From: Chloroflexota bacterium
GTDB taxonomy: Bacteria > Chloroflexota > UBA6077 > JACCZL01
Direction: 5' to 3'
Assembly (NCBI GenBank): GCA_020845495.1
Contig: JADLFM010000205.1
Location: 1 to 64,000, forward strand
DNA length: 64,000 nucleotides
The notes under the pieces were generated by a model. It was not told where the DNA came from and did not search any database. It saw only the letters and a list, made by a program, of their open reading frames with translations. Of this stretch, positions 16,042-24,837 are shown piece after piece. How positions within the stretch are numbered: the stretch's first letter is position 1; each line of letters starts with the position of its first letter. The translations under genes were made by a program, and so were the position numbers.

Positions 16042-17217
16042 TCAGGCGGTGCCGTCGAATGACGGGCCGAGCAGCACCTGTGCCCAGCGGGCCGGCCTGG
16101 AGCCGTCGGTGCCGTCCGTGCAAAACCAGAGCGTGCAGTGCCGAGCGGTGTCTTCGACGGCCATCAGGTCGCCGCCCCGCCCATCGCGAGGCAGCAGTGG
16201 ACCTTCCCTGCCGGCCGGGATGGCCTGAGGAGTAACAGTGACGGGTGATGGAAGTTGACGGCCCAGGTTGAAGGGCACGAGCTGAACCTGGGCCGAGCGT
16301 ACCGCCTCGAACATTCCGCCCCGACTCTCGTTGCCCATGCCCACGCCGTGAATGCCCGGGCCGGCGTCGCCCTGACCGCGTGTGCCGATCGGGCCATGGC
16401 CGAAGACGCCGGTCGGACCCGAACCGTAGACACCGGTGTCGCCAGTCTCGCCAATGTTGGGGATCGGCGTGTCGCCGGCGAGGCCGATCACGCCGGCCGC
16501 CAATGGCCCTCGACGCGGAATCGGGACACCGCCCCGCCCGAGAACACCTGCCCCCGGCGTCAACGGCCCGATCGTCGTGGTACCGCTGTCGCTCGGGACG
16601 CTCCGGATCTCGGCCTCGGCGCCCTGCGCGTAGACACCCAGGCTGCCGGTATCCAACAGTGGCGGGAGCGGCTTCCCGCTGCCGCCGCCCATCGCGACGA
16701 TGCCTGCACCGTGCGGCAGCCGCAGGCCGTTCGAGATGTCGGTCTGGCGCCCACCCTGTGCCACGACGCCGCTGCCGGGCGGGACGTTCGGATCCCAGGT
16801 CGGCGCGGTCTGCCCCCCGCCGACGCCCTGGACGCCGATCCCGCCAAACGCTGGGCCTGGCCCGCCGCCGTCAAACCCTGGGCCTGGCCCGCCTCCGCCA
16901 AACCCGACGACGCCGGTGCCCTGATTGAAGCCACCCTTGCCCACGACACCCGTGCCGCCGGGGGCACTGCTGGGGAAGAGTTCACCCCACCCGACTCCGA
17001 CGATGCCGTCGAGCCGGTGGCCGGGCACATAGCCACGGTTCTCCCACTTGTCCGGCTCGTCAGTGTCTTTGGCCACCTCGACGATCAGGATCGCGTCGCC
17101 GGTGAAGTCAGTACCGTTGTTCGGCAAGGGCCGCTCCGCCCAGATGACTGTATGATCGTTCGCGCGATTGACTCGCCCGGACTCCATGTCCTCGCCGCTT
17201 TCATCTGACCCTGTCAT
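16042..17217 (-). CDS. Glycine-rich repeat protein of unknown function
   Basis: 391 aa. Residues about 70-310 consist of irregular repeats with the pattern [TS]GV[VY]G-x-G (GTGVVGKGG, GTGVVGFGGG, GAGVLGRGG, DTGVYGSG, TGVFGHG), spaced by proline-containing inserts; such repeats can form left-handed or triple-stranded beta structures as in tail-fibre or collagen-like stalks. A C-terminal block of about 90 residues is different: RGGMFEAVRSAQVQLVP, DGRGGDLMAVEDTA, LWFCTDGTDG and ARWAQVLLGP, which looks like a folded domain. There is no signal peptide. I do not recognise a named family; a structural or surface/virion-like role is guesswork. It lies divergent from the DinB gene across a hairpin-bearing spacer. 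Confidence 0.75.
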   Translation of the reverse strand: MTGSDESGEDMESGRVNRANDHTVIWAERPLPNNGTDFTGDAILIVEVAKDTDEPDKWENRGYVPGHRLDGIVGVGWGELFPSSAPGGTGVVGKGGFNQGTGVVGFGGGGPGPGFDGGGPGPAFGGIGVQGVGGGQTAPTWDPNVPPGSGVVAQGGRQTDISNGLRLPHGAGIVAMGGGSGKPLPPLLDTGSLGVYAQGAEAEIRSVPSDSGTTTIGPLTPGAGVLGRGGVPIPRRGPLAAGVIGLAGDTPIPNIGETGDTGVYGSGPTGVFGHGPIGTRGQGDAGPGIHGVGMGNESRGGMFEAVRSAQVQLVPFNLGRQLPSPVTVTPQAIPAGREGPLLPRDGRGGDLMAVEDTARHCTLWFCTDGTDGSRPARWAQVLLGPSFDGTA

Positions 17218-17751
17218 GACACCCCTCCAGAGCCGCTGCCGACTGGCAGCCGCTGCGCACCCTCACTCCACATGTGGCTGGCTCTGTGGCTGGCCCGACG
17301 AGACGCCCGTCTCGGAGATTGTGACGGTACGATCCTCCTGTATGTCGATGCCCAGGCTCGTGGCAGGCAGGCGGCGCAGGCAGGCGGCACGCAGCCATCC
17401 GCGCCCCAGCCTGCGCCGCCTGCGTCCCCTGACGACGTGGGTTCAGGATAGGGCTTCCAGTCATCGACGAACGTCGACCAGCACACGTCGGTGCTGTCGG
17501 CGCGCCGACATCTGCCGACATCTGGGGGTGGATCAGAGCAAATCGGGAGAACGTCCAGACAGCGCACCGGCGTATAGGCCACCCGCTACACTGTGTCGCG
17601 GCCTACTCCGCGCACGCTGGAGCAAGCGGAAGCAGTGGCCGGGCACAGCCTCGTGCCCGGAGCTGACGGCCCAGCGACGGAGGGCCGGCTGCCACGCGTA
17701 TGACGTGTCTTCGCGTGTCTGTTCGTAGCTGCCCCGATCCGGGGCGGAGAG
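17218..17751. other. Divergent intergenic region with a 15-bp inverted repeat
   Basis: 534 bases between the divergent glycine-rich and DinB genes; I find no convincing gene. The main structure is the inverted repeat at 17367-17423 listed next. No clear sigma-70 promoter pair was seen. Confidence 0.5.
17367..17423. repeat. 15-bp perfect inverted repeat with 27-bp spacer
   Basis: GCAGGCGGCGCAGGC at 17367-17381 is the exact reverse complement of 17409-17423. The arm itself contains a partial internal duplication (GCAGGC twice). It sits in the divergent spacer 150 bp from the glycine-rich gene start. Confidence 0.7.
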
Positions 17752-18387
17752 ATGAGAGCGCCCGTGGACGCCCGTCGTATCCTGCTCCTCGACCACACCC
17801 GTATTCACGCTGCGCGGACGTCCTCCGAGGCGGACCTGGCTGCTGCCGGCGGCTTCACGATGCAGGACGCCTGCTTGCGAGGACTGGAGGAGGCGCACCT
17901 GCGCGCCGTCCCCGGCCCCGGGCTGATGTCGATCGTCTGGCACGCCTGGCATCTGACGCGCATCGAGGACTTGATCGTCAACACTGGCCTGCGCGGCATG
18001 TCCGAGATACTCGACCGCGGCGACTGGCTGGCGCGGCTGAAGGTCGACGAGCGCCTCGTTGGGACCGGCGACACCGACGACGAGGTACGCGCCTTCGGGG
18101 AGCGCGTCGACGTGACGGCCCTGTTCGACTACCGCGACGCCGTTGGGCGGGAGACGCGCGCCTGGATCGCCGACCTGGACCTCGCGGCGTTGGAGGAGCC
18201 GCCGGATCTGACGGTTCGTCTGGCCGCCGCTCCGGCCTGGGTCCGCGAGCGCGGAGCCTGGCTCGGACGGTTCTACGCCGGTAAGTCCGGGCTGTTCCTG
18301 CTGACGTTCCCGGTCGCGAACCACGCCTTCATGCACTGGGGGCAGGCGCTCGTCACGCGGGCGGCGCTCGGCTTTCGGAACCCCTGA
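17752..18387 (+). CDS. DinB family protein
   Basis: 211 aa four-helix protein of the DinB/YfiT superfamily. The metal-ligand histidines typical of the family are visible: H in the SIVWHAWHLTRIED helix and H in the C-terminal VANHAFMHWGQAL helix. Members include thiol-S-transferases using bacillithiol or mycothiol as well as proteins of unknown function. GGCGGAGAG precedes ATG 17752. It is followed 260 bases later by the MFS transporter gene on the same strand. Confidence 0.8.
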   Translation: MRAPVDARRILLLDHTRIHAARTSSEADLAAAGGFTMQDACLRGLEEAHLRAVPGPGLMSIVWHAWHLTRIEDLIVNTGLRGMSEILDRGDWLARLKVDERLVGTGDTDDEVRAFGERVDVTALFDYRDAVGRETRAWIADLDLAALEEPPDLTVRLAAAPAWVRERGAWLGRFYAGKSGLFLLTFPVANHAFMHWGQALVTRAALGFRNP

Positions 18388-18434
18388 CGCGGCTCAGGCT
18401 TTCGGGCCTGTCAGACACGCGGGCTGGGAACTGG

Positions 18435-18483
18435 CACCCGACGAGCACGCCGTGGGGCCGGCCGTGTCGGGTGTGCGAACTGG
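18435..18483. other. Inverted repeat after the DinB gene
   Basis: CACCCGAC (18435-18442) and GTCGGGTG (18476-18483) are perfect 8-bp arms about 50 bases beyond the DinB stop. A terminator or an operator for the following MFS gene are both possible. Confidence 0.3.
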
Positions 18484-18647
18484 CGTATGGCACAAGGGCT
18501 GCGCTCCTATCCGGTGATGCACGTTCTCCTGCCGGCTCCATCCGCTCTCAGCATGTCTGCCGTGCTGTCTGCCATCCCGTCCCACGGCGATCGCTCTTGA
18601 GCCGATCTCACCGCACTGGCCCCGCATCGGCACCCGAGGATGGCGCC

Positions 18648-20369
18648 GTGCGGAATGGACCCCCCACGCTCCGGGGTGACAGCCGGCACCCTGCCGCTAC
18701 GTTGGCCGACGTTCGGGGAATCAGCAAGTGGGCGATTCTCACGCTGGTGGCGATCGGCTCGTTCATGACGACTGTCGACAGCTCGATCGTGATCATCAGC
18801 CTGCCGGCCATCGCCCGCTCGTTTGGCGCCCCACTGGCCGGCACGATCGAGTGGGTGGTCATCGCCTACCTGCTGGTCATCGCCACCGTGCTACTCACGT
18901 TCGGGCGGCTCTCGGACATGATCGGGCGGAAGCCGATCTTCGCGGCCGGCCTCGCCATCTTCACGCTTGGATCGGGGTTCAGCGGGGCCGCGCCTTCGCT
19001 CTCGATCCTGATCGTGGCGCGCGCCATTCAAGGGCTTGGCGGGGCGCTCATCTTCGCTCCCAGCGTTGCCCTCATCACCGACGCCTTCCCCCCGAGCGAG
19101 CACGGCAAGGCGATCGGGCTAAACGCTATCGCGGTCGCGCTCGGGATCAGCACCGGCCCAACCCTCGGCGGCCTGATTACCGAGCATCTGACCTGGCACT
19201 GGATCTTCTACGTCAACCTGCCGGTTGGGGTGGCCGGCCTGATCGCCACCCTGCGCATTCTGCCAACGACTCGTCATGCACCGCAGCGGTTCGACCCACT
19301 GGGCGCGATCCTCCTCGGGCTGGGGTTGGGCGCCACGACCCTCGGCCTCTCGTTCGGAAGTGAATGGGGCTGGACGTCGCCCCAATTGATCGCTACGGTC
19401 GCGGTCGGCATCGTCGGGCTCGTGCTTCTGATCATCGTCGAGCAGCGCATCGAGAGCCCAACCATCCACCTCGCGCTGTTCCGAGACCGGGTCTTCGCGT
19501 CGGCGATGGTCAGTCTAGTGCTGACCTTCCTGGCGCTGTTCGCGGTGAGTTTCCTGATGCCGTTCTACCTCGAAGATTTGCGCGGCTTCTCGACACAGAA
19601 GTCCGGTCTCCTCCTCACCCCGATGTCGCTCGTCCTGGGAGTCATCGGGCCGTTTAGCGGCGCCCTGGCGGACCGCTTCGGCTCGCGCTGGCTCACGGCC
19701 GGTGGACTGACGATTGCTTGCGTGGGGCTGGTCACGCTGACCCAACTCGACGTCAACACGTCGATCGTCGGCATCATCTGGCGGCTTGCGTTGACCGGCT
19801 CAGGTATCGCCCTGTTTCAGACGCCCAACAACCGCGCCTTGATGACGGCCGCGCCACGCTCCGAGCAGGGCGAGGCATCGGGCTTGCTGGCCACCGGGCG
19901 TGTGGTCGGTCAGAGCGTGAGTGTCGCGTTCGCGGGCGCGGTCTTCGCGATCATGGGCGGCTCGGAGGCGGCGAACGCTCTGGTGATCGCCCAGGAAGCG
20001 GGTCGGACGCTCCCGCCCGACCAGTTGATGGTGCTCCAACAGACGTTCGTCCTGGCCTTTCGGTACGCTCTCTTCGCCAGCGCCATTGTCGCGGCAGTCG
20101 GCATCCTGACCTCATTGGTCCGGGGCCACGAGGACGGCGTCGGCGAGGCCGCAGGCCACGAAGCAGCAGGCCACGAAGCAGCAGGCCACGAAGCAGCAGG
20201 TCACGAGGCCGCAGGCCACGAAGCCGCAGGCCACGAAGCCGCAGGTCACGAAGCCGCAGGTCACGAAGCAGCAGGCCCCGAGGACGGCGCCGGCGCGACA
20301 GCGGACCGCGCACCGCGCGAGTCTGCCCGCCCTCATCACCCCCGCCCGGATGGTCGGAAGCCCGGGTAG
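18648..20369 (+). CDS. MFS transporter, DHA2/EmrB-QacA type, with histidine-containing repeat tail
   Basis: 573 aa from a GTG with a GAGGA site; the exact start is uncertain because no ATG lies close to the first helix. About 14 membrane helices are visible. Family motifs: FMTTVDSSIVIISLPAI (motif D1 with the membrane aspartate), FGRLSDMIGRKPIF (motif A), and GPTLGGLITEHLTWHWIFYVNLPVG (motif C and following). It would be a proton-coupled drug or toxic-compound exporter. After the last helix the protein carries eight AAGHE pentapeptides and a ninth AAGPE, encoded by 15-bp repeats (20148-20282), ending in a proline/histidine-rich tail. Its stop is only 12 bp from the convergent stop of the next gene. 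Confidence 0.85.
   Translation: MRNGPPTLRGDSRHPAATLADVRGISKWAILTLVAIGSFMTTVDSSIVIISLPAIARSFGAPLAGTIEWVVIAYLLVIATVLLTFGRLSDMIGRKPIFAAGLAIFTLGSGFSGAAPSLSILIVARAIQGLGGALIFAPSVALITDAFPPSEHGKAIGLNAIAVALGISTGPTLGGLITEHLTWHWIFYVNLPVGVAGLIATLRILPTTRHAPQRFDPLGAILLGLGLGATTLGLSFGSEWGWTSPQLIATVAVGIVGLVLLIIVEQRIESPTIHLALFRDRVFASAMVSLVLTFLALFAVSFLMPFYLEDLRGFSTQKSGLLLTPMSLVLGVIGPFSGALADRFGSRWLTAGGLTIACVGLVTLTQLDVNTSIVGIIWRLALTGSGIALFQTPNNRALMTAAPRSEQGEASGLLATGRVVGQSVSVAFAGAVFAIMGGSEAANALVIAQEAGRTLPPDQLMVLQQTFVLAFRYALFASAIVAAVGILTSLVRGHEDGVGEAAGHEAAGHEAAGHEAAGHEAAGHEAAGHEAAGHEAAGHEAAGPEDGAGATADRAPRESARPHHPRPDGRKPG
20148..20282 (+). repeat. 15-bp in-frame tandem repeat, 9 units, in the MFS gene tail
   Basis: Nine 15-bp units encode AAGHE x8 and AAGPE. 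Synonymous differences (GAA/GAG, GCA/GCC, GGC/GGT) differ between units, so the peptide is more uniform than the DNA, suggesting either selection on the peptide or recent expansion of several variants. Confidence 0.95.
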
Positions 20370-20381
20370 CGCGGCCGGCGG

Positions 20382-21488
20382 TCACGCCGGCCCGGTGCCG
20401 CCCCAGACCTCGCGGGCGACGCTCCCAACGAGCGCGAGCTTCTGGCGCTCCTCTGCTTCGCCGAGCAGGTTGCCGGGCAGGGTCGAGGCGAAGCCGCACT
20501 GCGGGCTGAGCGCTAGTTGCTCGAACGGCAGGTACTGGGCCGCCTCGTCGATCCGCTGCCTGATCTCATCCGCCGTCTCGACGCGCGCCTCTTTGGTCGA
20601 GATCAAGCCGAGCACCACGACCTTGTCCCTGGGTACCAGCCGGAGCGGCGCGAACGTGCCCGCCCGAGGTGTGTCGTACTCCAGCAGCAGGCGGTCGACC
20701 TTCAAGTCATTGAACACCTGCTCGGCGATCGAGTCGTACGCCCCTTCGACCGACCACATGCTACGGTGGTTGCCGCGACAGAGATGCAACCCAAACGTGA
20801 CGCCCTCGAAGCCCTCGATCAGTCGATTGTCGAAGGCGATCATCTGGGTGAGCCATGCTTCCGGATCCTCGATGCCCAGGCCACGCAGCCGGTCACGGCC
20901 CTCCTCGCTACAGACGTAGGTGTAGCGCGGACTGTCCAACTGGATGTAGCGGACGCCCATATCGACGAGCGCCTGTAACTCGCCACGCATCACCTCGACC
21001 AGATCGGCGACGTACTCCTCGCGGGTCGGGTAGGCGCTGTCCGACACACCCGGCAACCAGAGCGCGCTCGCCTGAGCCATCGCCGGCAGCGTCGCCTTCG
21101 TCGGGGAGTCGGTGTGGGCGAGCAGATAGCGCATCTCGCGCCGGAGCAGGTCGTTCCGCACGCGGACCTTGCCGGTCACGGCCGGTAGCTGCACCGCGTT
21201 TTGCGTGCCGCCGAACCCGACCGGCGACGTCGATTCATACTCCAGCCCGTCCAGCGTCGCGGTGATCGGATCCCAGAACATCGACCGGCGGTATTCGCCG
21301 TCGGTGATGACGTCGATGCCGCACGCTTCCTGGAGCGCGATGGCGTCGAGGATAGCGCGGTCTTGCACCTCGGTGAGCGCCGCCTGGCCGATCTTGCCCT
21401 CGGCGGCGTCCTGCATGGCCTGCTTGACCTCGGGCGGACGCAGCAGGCTCCCGATCACCTCTGCCCGATATGGCGCACTCGCCGTCAT
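20382..21488 (-). CDS. Cobalamin-independent methionine synthase-like (MetE C-terminal domain) protein
   Basis: 368 aa, about half a classical MetE: only the C-terminal zinc/homocysteine barrel is represented, as in the short 'methionine synthase II' group. It starts AEVIGSLLRPPEVK, has DVITDGEYRRSMFWDP, YIQLDSPRYTYV, GLHLCRGNHR (zinc-site His and Cys), LEYDTPRAG (Glu) and LSPQCGFAST (zinc-site Cys). Such proteins transfer methyl groups to a thiol; some take methyl from corrinoid proteins or other donors. ATG 21488 has GAGAGG upstream. It lies downstream of pcaB and next to a SAM methyltransferase and P450, so a role in one-carbon handling during aromatic O-demethylation is conceivable but not shown. 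Confidence 0.85.
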   Translation of the reverse strand: MTASAPYRAEVIGSLLRPPEVKQAMQDAAEGKIGQAALTEVQDRAILDAIALQEACGIDVITDGEYRRSMFWDPITATLDGLEYESTSPVGFGGTQNAVQLPAVTGKVRVRNDLLRREMRYLLAHTDSPTKATLPAMAQASALWLPGVSDSAYPTREEYVADLVEVMRGELQALVDMGVRYIQLDSPRYTYVCSEEGRDRLRGLGIEDPEAWLTQMIAFDNRLIEGFEGVTFGLHLCRGNHRSMWSVEGAYDSIAEQVFNDLKVDRLLLEYDTPRAGTFAPLRLVPRDKVVVLGLISTKEARVETADEIRQRIDEAAQYLPFEQLALSPQCGFASTLPGNLLGEAEERQKLALVGSVAREVWGGTGPA

Positions 21489-21637
21489 CGCACCCTCTCC
21501 TCTCGCTCGGCGTTCGTACGGTGCTCGCTGTCTTCCACGCGGCCGTTCCACAGGCTCAGCCTCGCCGCACGAGTCGGCCACGGTACCGACCCGGCAAAGT
21601 TCCGGCTAGCCAGCGCAGCCGCGGCGCGCCGCGCCCG

Positions 21638-23023
21638 TCAGCCGGCTCCCGTTATCGGGCGCGGCGGCTCGTCCTCGATGCCTGCCGCCTGCATCTGACG
21701 ATAGCCTGCCAGTGCTCGTTCGATCAGCATATCCGTGCTGCCCAGGTACGAGGCCGGGTCCAGCACCCGCGCAATTGTCTCGGGTGACGCCACCGCACCG
21801 ATCTTCGGGTCGGCGAGCGCGACGTCGCGCAGGTGGCGACCCTCAGCGAGAGCCCGGTCACTGGCCGCTCGCACGAGATCGTGGGCCGGCTGCCGCCCGA
21901 GCGCCGGCGCGAGCGCCATCGTCAGGCTCTCGGCCATGATGAGCCCATTCGACAACTCCAGGTTGGCGCGCATCCGTGCCGGCTCGACCCGCAGCCTGGC
22001 GACGACGGCGTACACCCGCTCGACCACGCTTGCCGTCGTCCGGAACAGGTCTGGCAGCGCCATCCACTCCAACTGCCAGCCGCCAACTGCACGCTCGTGT
22101 TCCTGAAGTAGCGCCCCGAGCAACGTCGGCGCCTGCCCGAGCGCGAGCCGCGCGCCGGCCAGCGCCATCGTCGCGTCGACGGGATTGCGCTTCTGGGGGA
22201 GCGTCGACGAGCCGCCCTTGCCCGGTGCCGCTGCCTCCGTCGCCTCGCCGATCTCGGATTGACCGAGCAACAGCACGTCCCCGGCGATCTTCCCGAGCGA
22301 GCCAGCCAGGATACCGAGCGCTGCTCCTAGCGCCGCCATCCGATCCCGCTCCGCGTGCCAGGGCAGGTCCGGCGCGGTCAACTCCAACTCCTCGGCCAGC
22401 AGGTCGGCGACCCGCGGTCCGTCCGCTCCGAGCGAGGCGAGCGTACCGGCGGCTCCCCCTAATTGAACGACCAGCACCTGCCTGCGCAGCGCCCGGAGTG
22501 CCTCGATCTGGCGGCACGTTAGCGCTAGCCAGCGAGCGGCTTTCAGCCCGAAGGTCATCGGCAGCGCCTGTTGGAGAAGGGTGCGGGCTGCCATCGGGTC
22601 GTGGCGGTGCCGCTCGGCGAGCGTCGCGCAGGCATCGGCAAGGTCGAACAGGTCGGATAAGAGTAAGGCCAGGCCGTCCCGAACCTGGAGGATCGTGGCG
22701 GTGTCGATGGCGTCCTGGCTGGTCGCGCCCCAATGGACGTAGCGGCCGGCGTCGTCGCCGACGTGTGTGGAGAGCACTCGGACGAGCGGGATCGCGAGCG
22801 TGCCGGCCGTTGCAGCCGCTCGCTGGAGTGTTGCCACGTCGAACCGCTCGACCTGGCAGGCTGCCGTAATGGCGTCGGCGGCCTCGCTCGGGATGATCCC
22901 GGCCCGCGCTTCGGCCCGTGCAAGCGCGGCCTCGAAGGTGAGCATGGCGCGTACCTGATTCGTCCCTGAGAACACGTCGGCCATGGCCGGCGTGCTGAAC
23001 AGCACCGCCCCAAAGTCGGGCAT
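21638..23023 (-). CDS. pcaB: 3-carboxy-cis,cis-muconate cycloisomerase
   Basis: 461 aa, fumarase/aspartase superfamily. It opens with FGAVLFSTPAMADVFSGTNQVRAMLTFEAALARAEA, has YVHWGATSQDAIDTA (the conserved TSQD region) and the flexible signature loop APGKGGSSTLPQKRNPVD (GSSxxPxKxN). The C-terminal substrate-specific region is present. It converts 3-carboxy-cis,cis-muconate, the product of the neighbouring PcaGH, to 4-carboxymuconolactone. ATG 23023 is preferred over one 18 codons upstream that is encoded by the repetitive spacer. Confidence 0.9.
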   Translation of the reverse strand: MPDFGAVLFSTPAMADVFSGTNQVRAMLTFEAALARAEARAGIIPSEAADAITAACQVERFDVATLQRAAATAGTLAIPLVRVLSTHVGDDAGRYVHWGATSQDAIDTATILQVRDGLALLLSDLFDLADACATLAERHRHDPMAARTLLQQALPMTFGLKAARWLALTCRQIEALRALRRQVLVVQLGGAAGTLASLGADGPRVADLLAEELELTAPDLPWHAERDRMAALGAALGILAGSLGKIAGDVLLLGQSEIGEATEAAAPGKGGSSTLPQKRNPVDATMALAGARLALGQAPTLLGALLQEHERAVGGWQLEWMALPDLFRTTASVVERVYAVVARLRVEPARMRANLELSNGLIMAESLTMALAPALGRQPAHDLVRAASDRALAEGRHLRDVALADPKIGAVASPETIARVLDPASYLGSTDMLIERALAGYRQMQAAGIEDEPPRPITGAG

Positions 23024-23323
23024 GGGGTCGGTCCTGAGCGGCGAGTGGCGAGTGAGGAGCGGCGAATTGTCGGCCATCAGTCGTCAGGGCTCAGTCGGTC
23101 GTTCTCGGCCGTCAGGTGTCCGTTCTCCGCCGCCAGCAGGTCGTCCTCACGCGTCAGGGGAAGGCTGGTACCCCTCGATGAAGGGCCGTGAGGGATCGAG
23201 CGGCGAGCGCCGGGTGCCTGGTGCCCGTTGGCAGGAGTGAGATGGTTGTGCTCGGCGCTCGCGCCTGCATTCATGTGCTTAGTCTCGGCTGTTTGAGGCA
23301 GGCTGTCAGTCGAGAGCACGCTG
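23024..23323. other. Repetitive spacer between pcaB and pcaG
   Basis: 300 bases without a gene inside an otherwise coherent pca cluster. It is built from degenerate repeats of words such as CGGCCGTCAG / CGGCCATCAGTCGTCAGG and GGCGAGTG, like the intra-operon spacers in pdxST and groESL. The reading frame through it is open but low-complexity. Confidence 0.6.
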
Positions 23324-23908
23324 TCAGAGGTTGAAGAAGACGGTTTCGGCCGCACCTTGCAAGACCAGGTCGAGGCGGTAGACGGTCTCGCCGTCGACCT
23401 TGGAGCGCTGGGCGAGCAGCGTCTGGCGGCGTGCCTTTGGGACGAGCGCGAGGATCGGGTCGTCGGCGGTAGCGGCGTCGTCGGCGAAGTAGAGGCGGGT
23501 GACGGCGTGGTTGAGCAGGCCACGCGCGAAGATCGTGACGACCAGATGCGGTGCTTGCATCCGACCGTCGTCGAACGGGACCGGGCCAGGCTTGATCGTC
23601 TCGAACCAGTAGCGGCCGTCGTCGTCGGCGCCGCTCCGCCCGAAGCCGGTGAAACGGGGATCGAGCGGCAGATCGCGCTGGTCGAGCGGGTGGTTGTAGC
23701 GGCCGTGCTCGTTGGCCTGCCAGATCTCGACGAGTGCGTCGGGGACGGGGTCGCCCGCACCGTCGAGAACACGCCCCTCGATGCGAATGCGTTCGCCGGT
23801 CGTCTCGGCGTCGCAGAGCAGGTTCTGCTCTTCGCGTAGCAGGGCGGGCGAGAAGAACGGGCCAACCGTCTGCGAGGAGGTCAGTCCGAGCTTCGTCGGC
23901 GTCGTCAT
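23324..23908 (-). CDS. pcaG: Protocatechuate 3,4-dioxygenase, alpha subunit
   Basis: 194 aa. It begins LTSSQTVGPFF, the hallmark of PcaG, and has the dioxygenase beta-sandwich segments GRVLDGAGDPVPDALVEIWQANEHGRYNH, DPRFTGFGRSGADDDGRYWFETIKPG and LNHAVTRLYF. As in other alpha subunits the four iron ligands are not all present; the structural partner PcaH supplies them. Its ATG overlaps the pcaH stop by 4 bp, so the two are coupled. The complex cleaves protocatechuate between the hydroxyls to 3-carboxy-cis,cis-muconate. Confidence 0.93.
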   Translation of the reverse strand: MTTPTKLGLTSSQTVGPFFSPALLREEQNLLCDAETTGERIRIEGRVLDGAGDPVPDALVEIWQANEHGRYNHPLDQRDLPLDPRFTGFGRSGADDDGRYWFETIKPGPVPFDDGRMQAPHLVVTIFARGLLNHAVTRLYFADDAATADDPILALVPKARRQTLLAQRSKVDGETVYRLDLVLQGAAETVFFNL

Positions 23909-24657
23909 CGGGTGACCTCCAATGGGGCCGGCTGGCGCTCCTCGATGGGAGTGGCCTCGGCCCCCCGCAAGACGATGTCCCAGCGATACCCGAGCGCCCA
24001 CTCCTGCTCGGTGACGCTGTGATCGTAGGCGGCGATCAGACGGGCCCGCGCCGCCTCGCCAGGAATGCTGTTGAAGATCGGGTCGAGCGCGAAGAGCGGG
24101 TCGTCCGGGAAGTACATCTGGGTGACCAGCCGCGAGACGGTCGACGGCCCGAACAGCGAGAAGTGGATGTGGGCTGGCCGCCAGGCGTTCGGGTGGTTCT
24201 TCCAGGGGTAGGCGCCCGGGCGGACCGTCAAGAAGCGGTAGACGCCTTCGCCGTCGGTGAGGCATCGCCCGATGCCCAGGAAGTTCGGGTCGAGCGGGCC
24301 GGGCCACTGGTCGCGCTTGTGGAGGTAGCGGCCGGCCGCGTTGGCCTGCCAGACCTCGACGAGCGTGTTCGGGATCGGCTGCCCCCGCTCATCGAAGACG
24401 CGCCCGGTGACGATGATCCGCTGTCCAATCGCCTCACCACCGGTGCCGGCGTTGCGGGTCAGGTCGGCATCCTCGGAGATGATGTGGCTGACGGCCGGCC
24501 CCGGCCCGGTCAATTCGGAGAGGGTGAGCGGCACGTCGACGAGCGCCAGCGCCGGTGCGCGGCGACGGGTCGACTGGTATGCCTCGTAGAGATAGGGCGG
24601 AAAGACCTCGCGGTCGCCCCGCACGATCGCCCCAATCGTTGTCGTGATCGCCGTCAT
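23905..24657 (-). CDS. pcaH: Protocatechuate 3,4-dioxygenase, beta subunit
   Basis: 250 aa. All four ferric-iron ligands can be located: Tyr111 (GRYLHK), Tyr150 (GAYPWKN), His163 and His165 (RPAHIHFS). Flanking segments (VEVWQANAAGRY, PLDPNFLGIGRCLTDGEGVYRF, VTQMYFPDDPL, YRWDIVLRG) match PcaH well. It forms the catalytic half of intradiol protocatechuate dioxygenase with PcaG, which follows with a 4-bp overlap. Upstream is a 14-bp tandem array rather than an evident promoter. Confidence 0.95.
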   Translation of the reverse strand: MTAITTTIGAIVRGDREVFPPYLYEAYQSTRRRAPALALVDVPLTLSELTGPGPAVSHIISEDADLTRNAGTGGEAIGQRIIVTGRVFDERGQPIPNTLVEVWQANAAGRYLHKRDQWPGPLDPNFLGIGRCLTDGEGVYRFLTVRPGAYPWKNHPNAWRPAHIHFSLFGPSTVSRLVTQMYFPDDPLFALDPIFNSIPGEAARARLIAAYDHSVTEQEWALGYRWDIVLRGAEATPIEERQPAPLEVTR

Positions 24658-24703
24658 GGTGGCTGGACCCCTTGCTGAGCTCGCGCCTGGCCTGGCTCGG
24701 TCG

Positions 24704-24780
24704 TGGCTACTCGCCTCTGGCTATTCGCCTCTGGCTATTCGCCTCTGGCTGCTCGCCTCTGGCTGCTCGCCTCTGGCTCC
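24704..24780. repeat. 14-bp tandem repeat upstream of pcaH
   Basis: Five units of TGGCTATTCGCCTC-like sequence (24704-24717, 24718-24731, 24732-24745, 24746-24759, 24760-24773) plus half a unit. Units alternate at one position (TAT, TAC, TGC). The period is not divisible by three. The array fills much of the space between pcaH and the upstream methyltransferase gene. Confidence 0.92.
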
Positions 24781-24837
24781 CCTACGGTCGCCGTGCCTCA
24801 GGTGCTCCGGTTGCTGCGTCTCGGTCGTTCGGTATGC

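Noticed and set aside
16255..17208. 317-codon plus-strand frame opposite the glycine-rich protein
   Set aside because: Arises from the repetitive GC-rich codons of the opposite gene; no recognisable domain.
18471..18647. ATG start for the MFS transporter at 18471
   Set aside because: The extra 59 residues are not membrane-like, carry cysteines and prolines, and have no ribosome-binding site; the GTG at 18648 has a GAGGA site.
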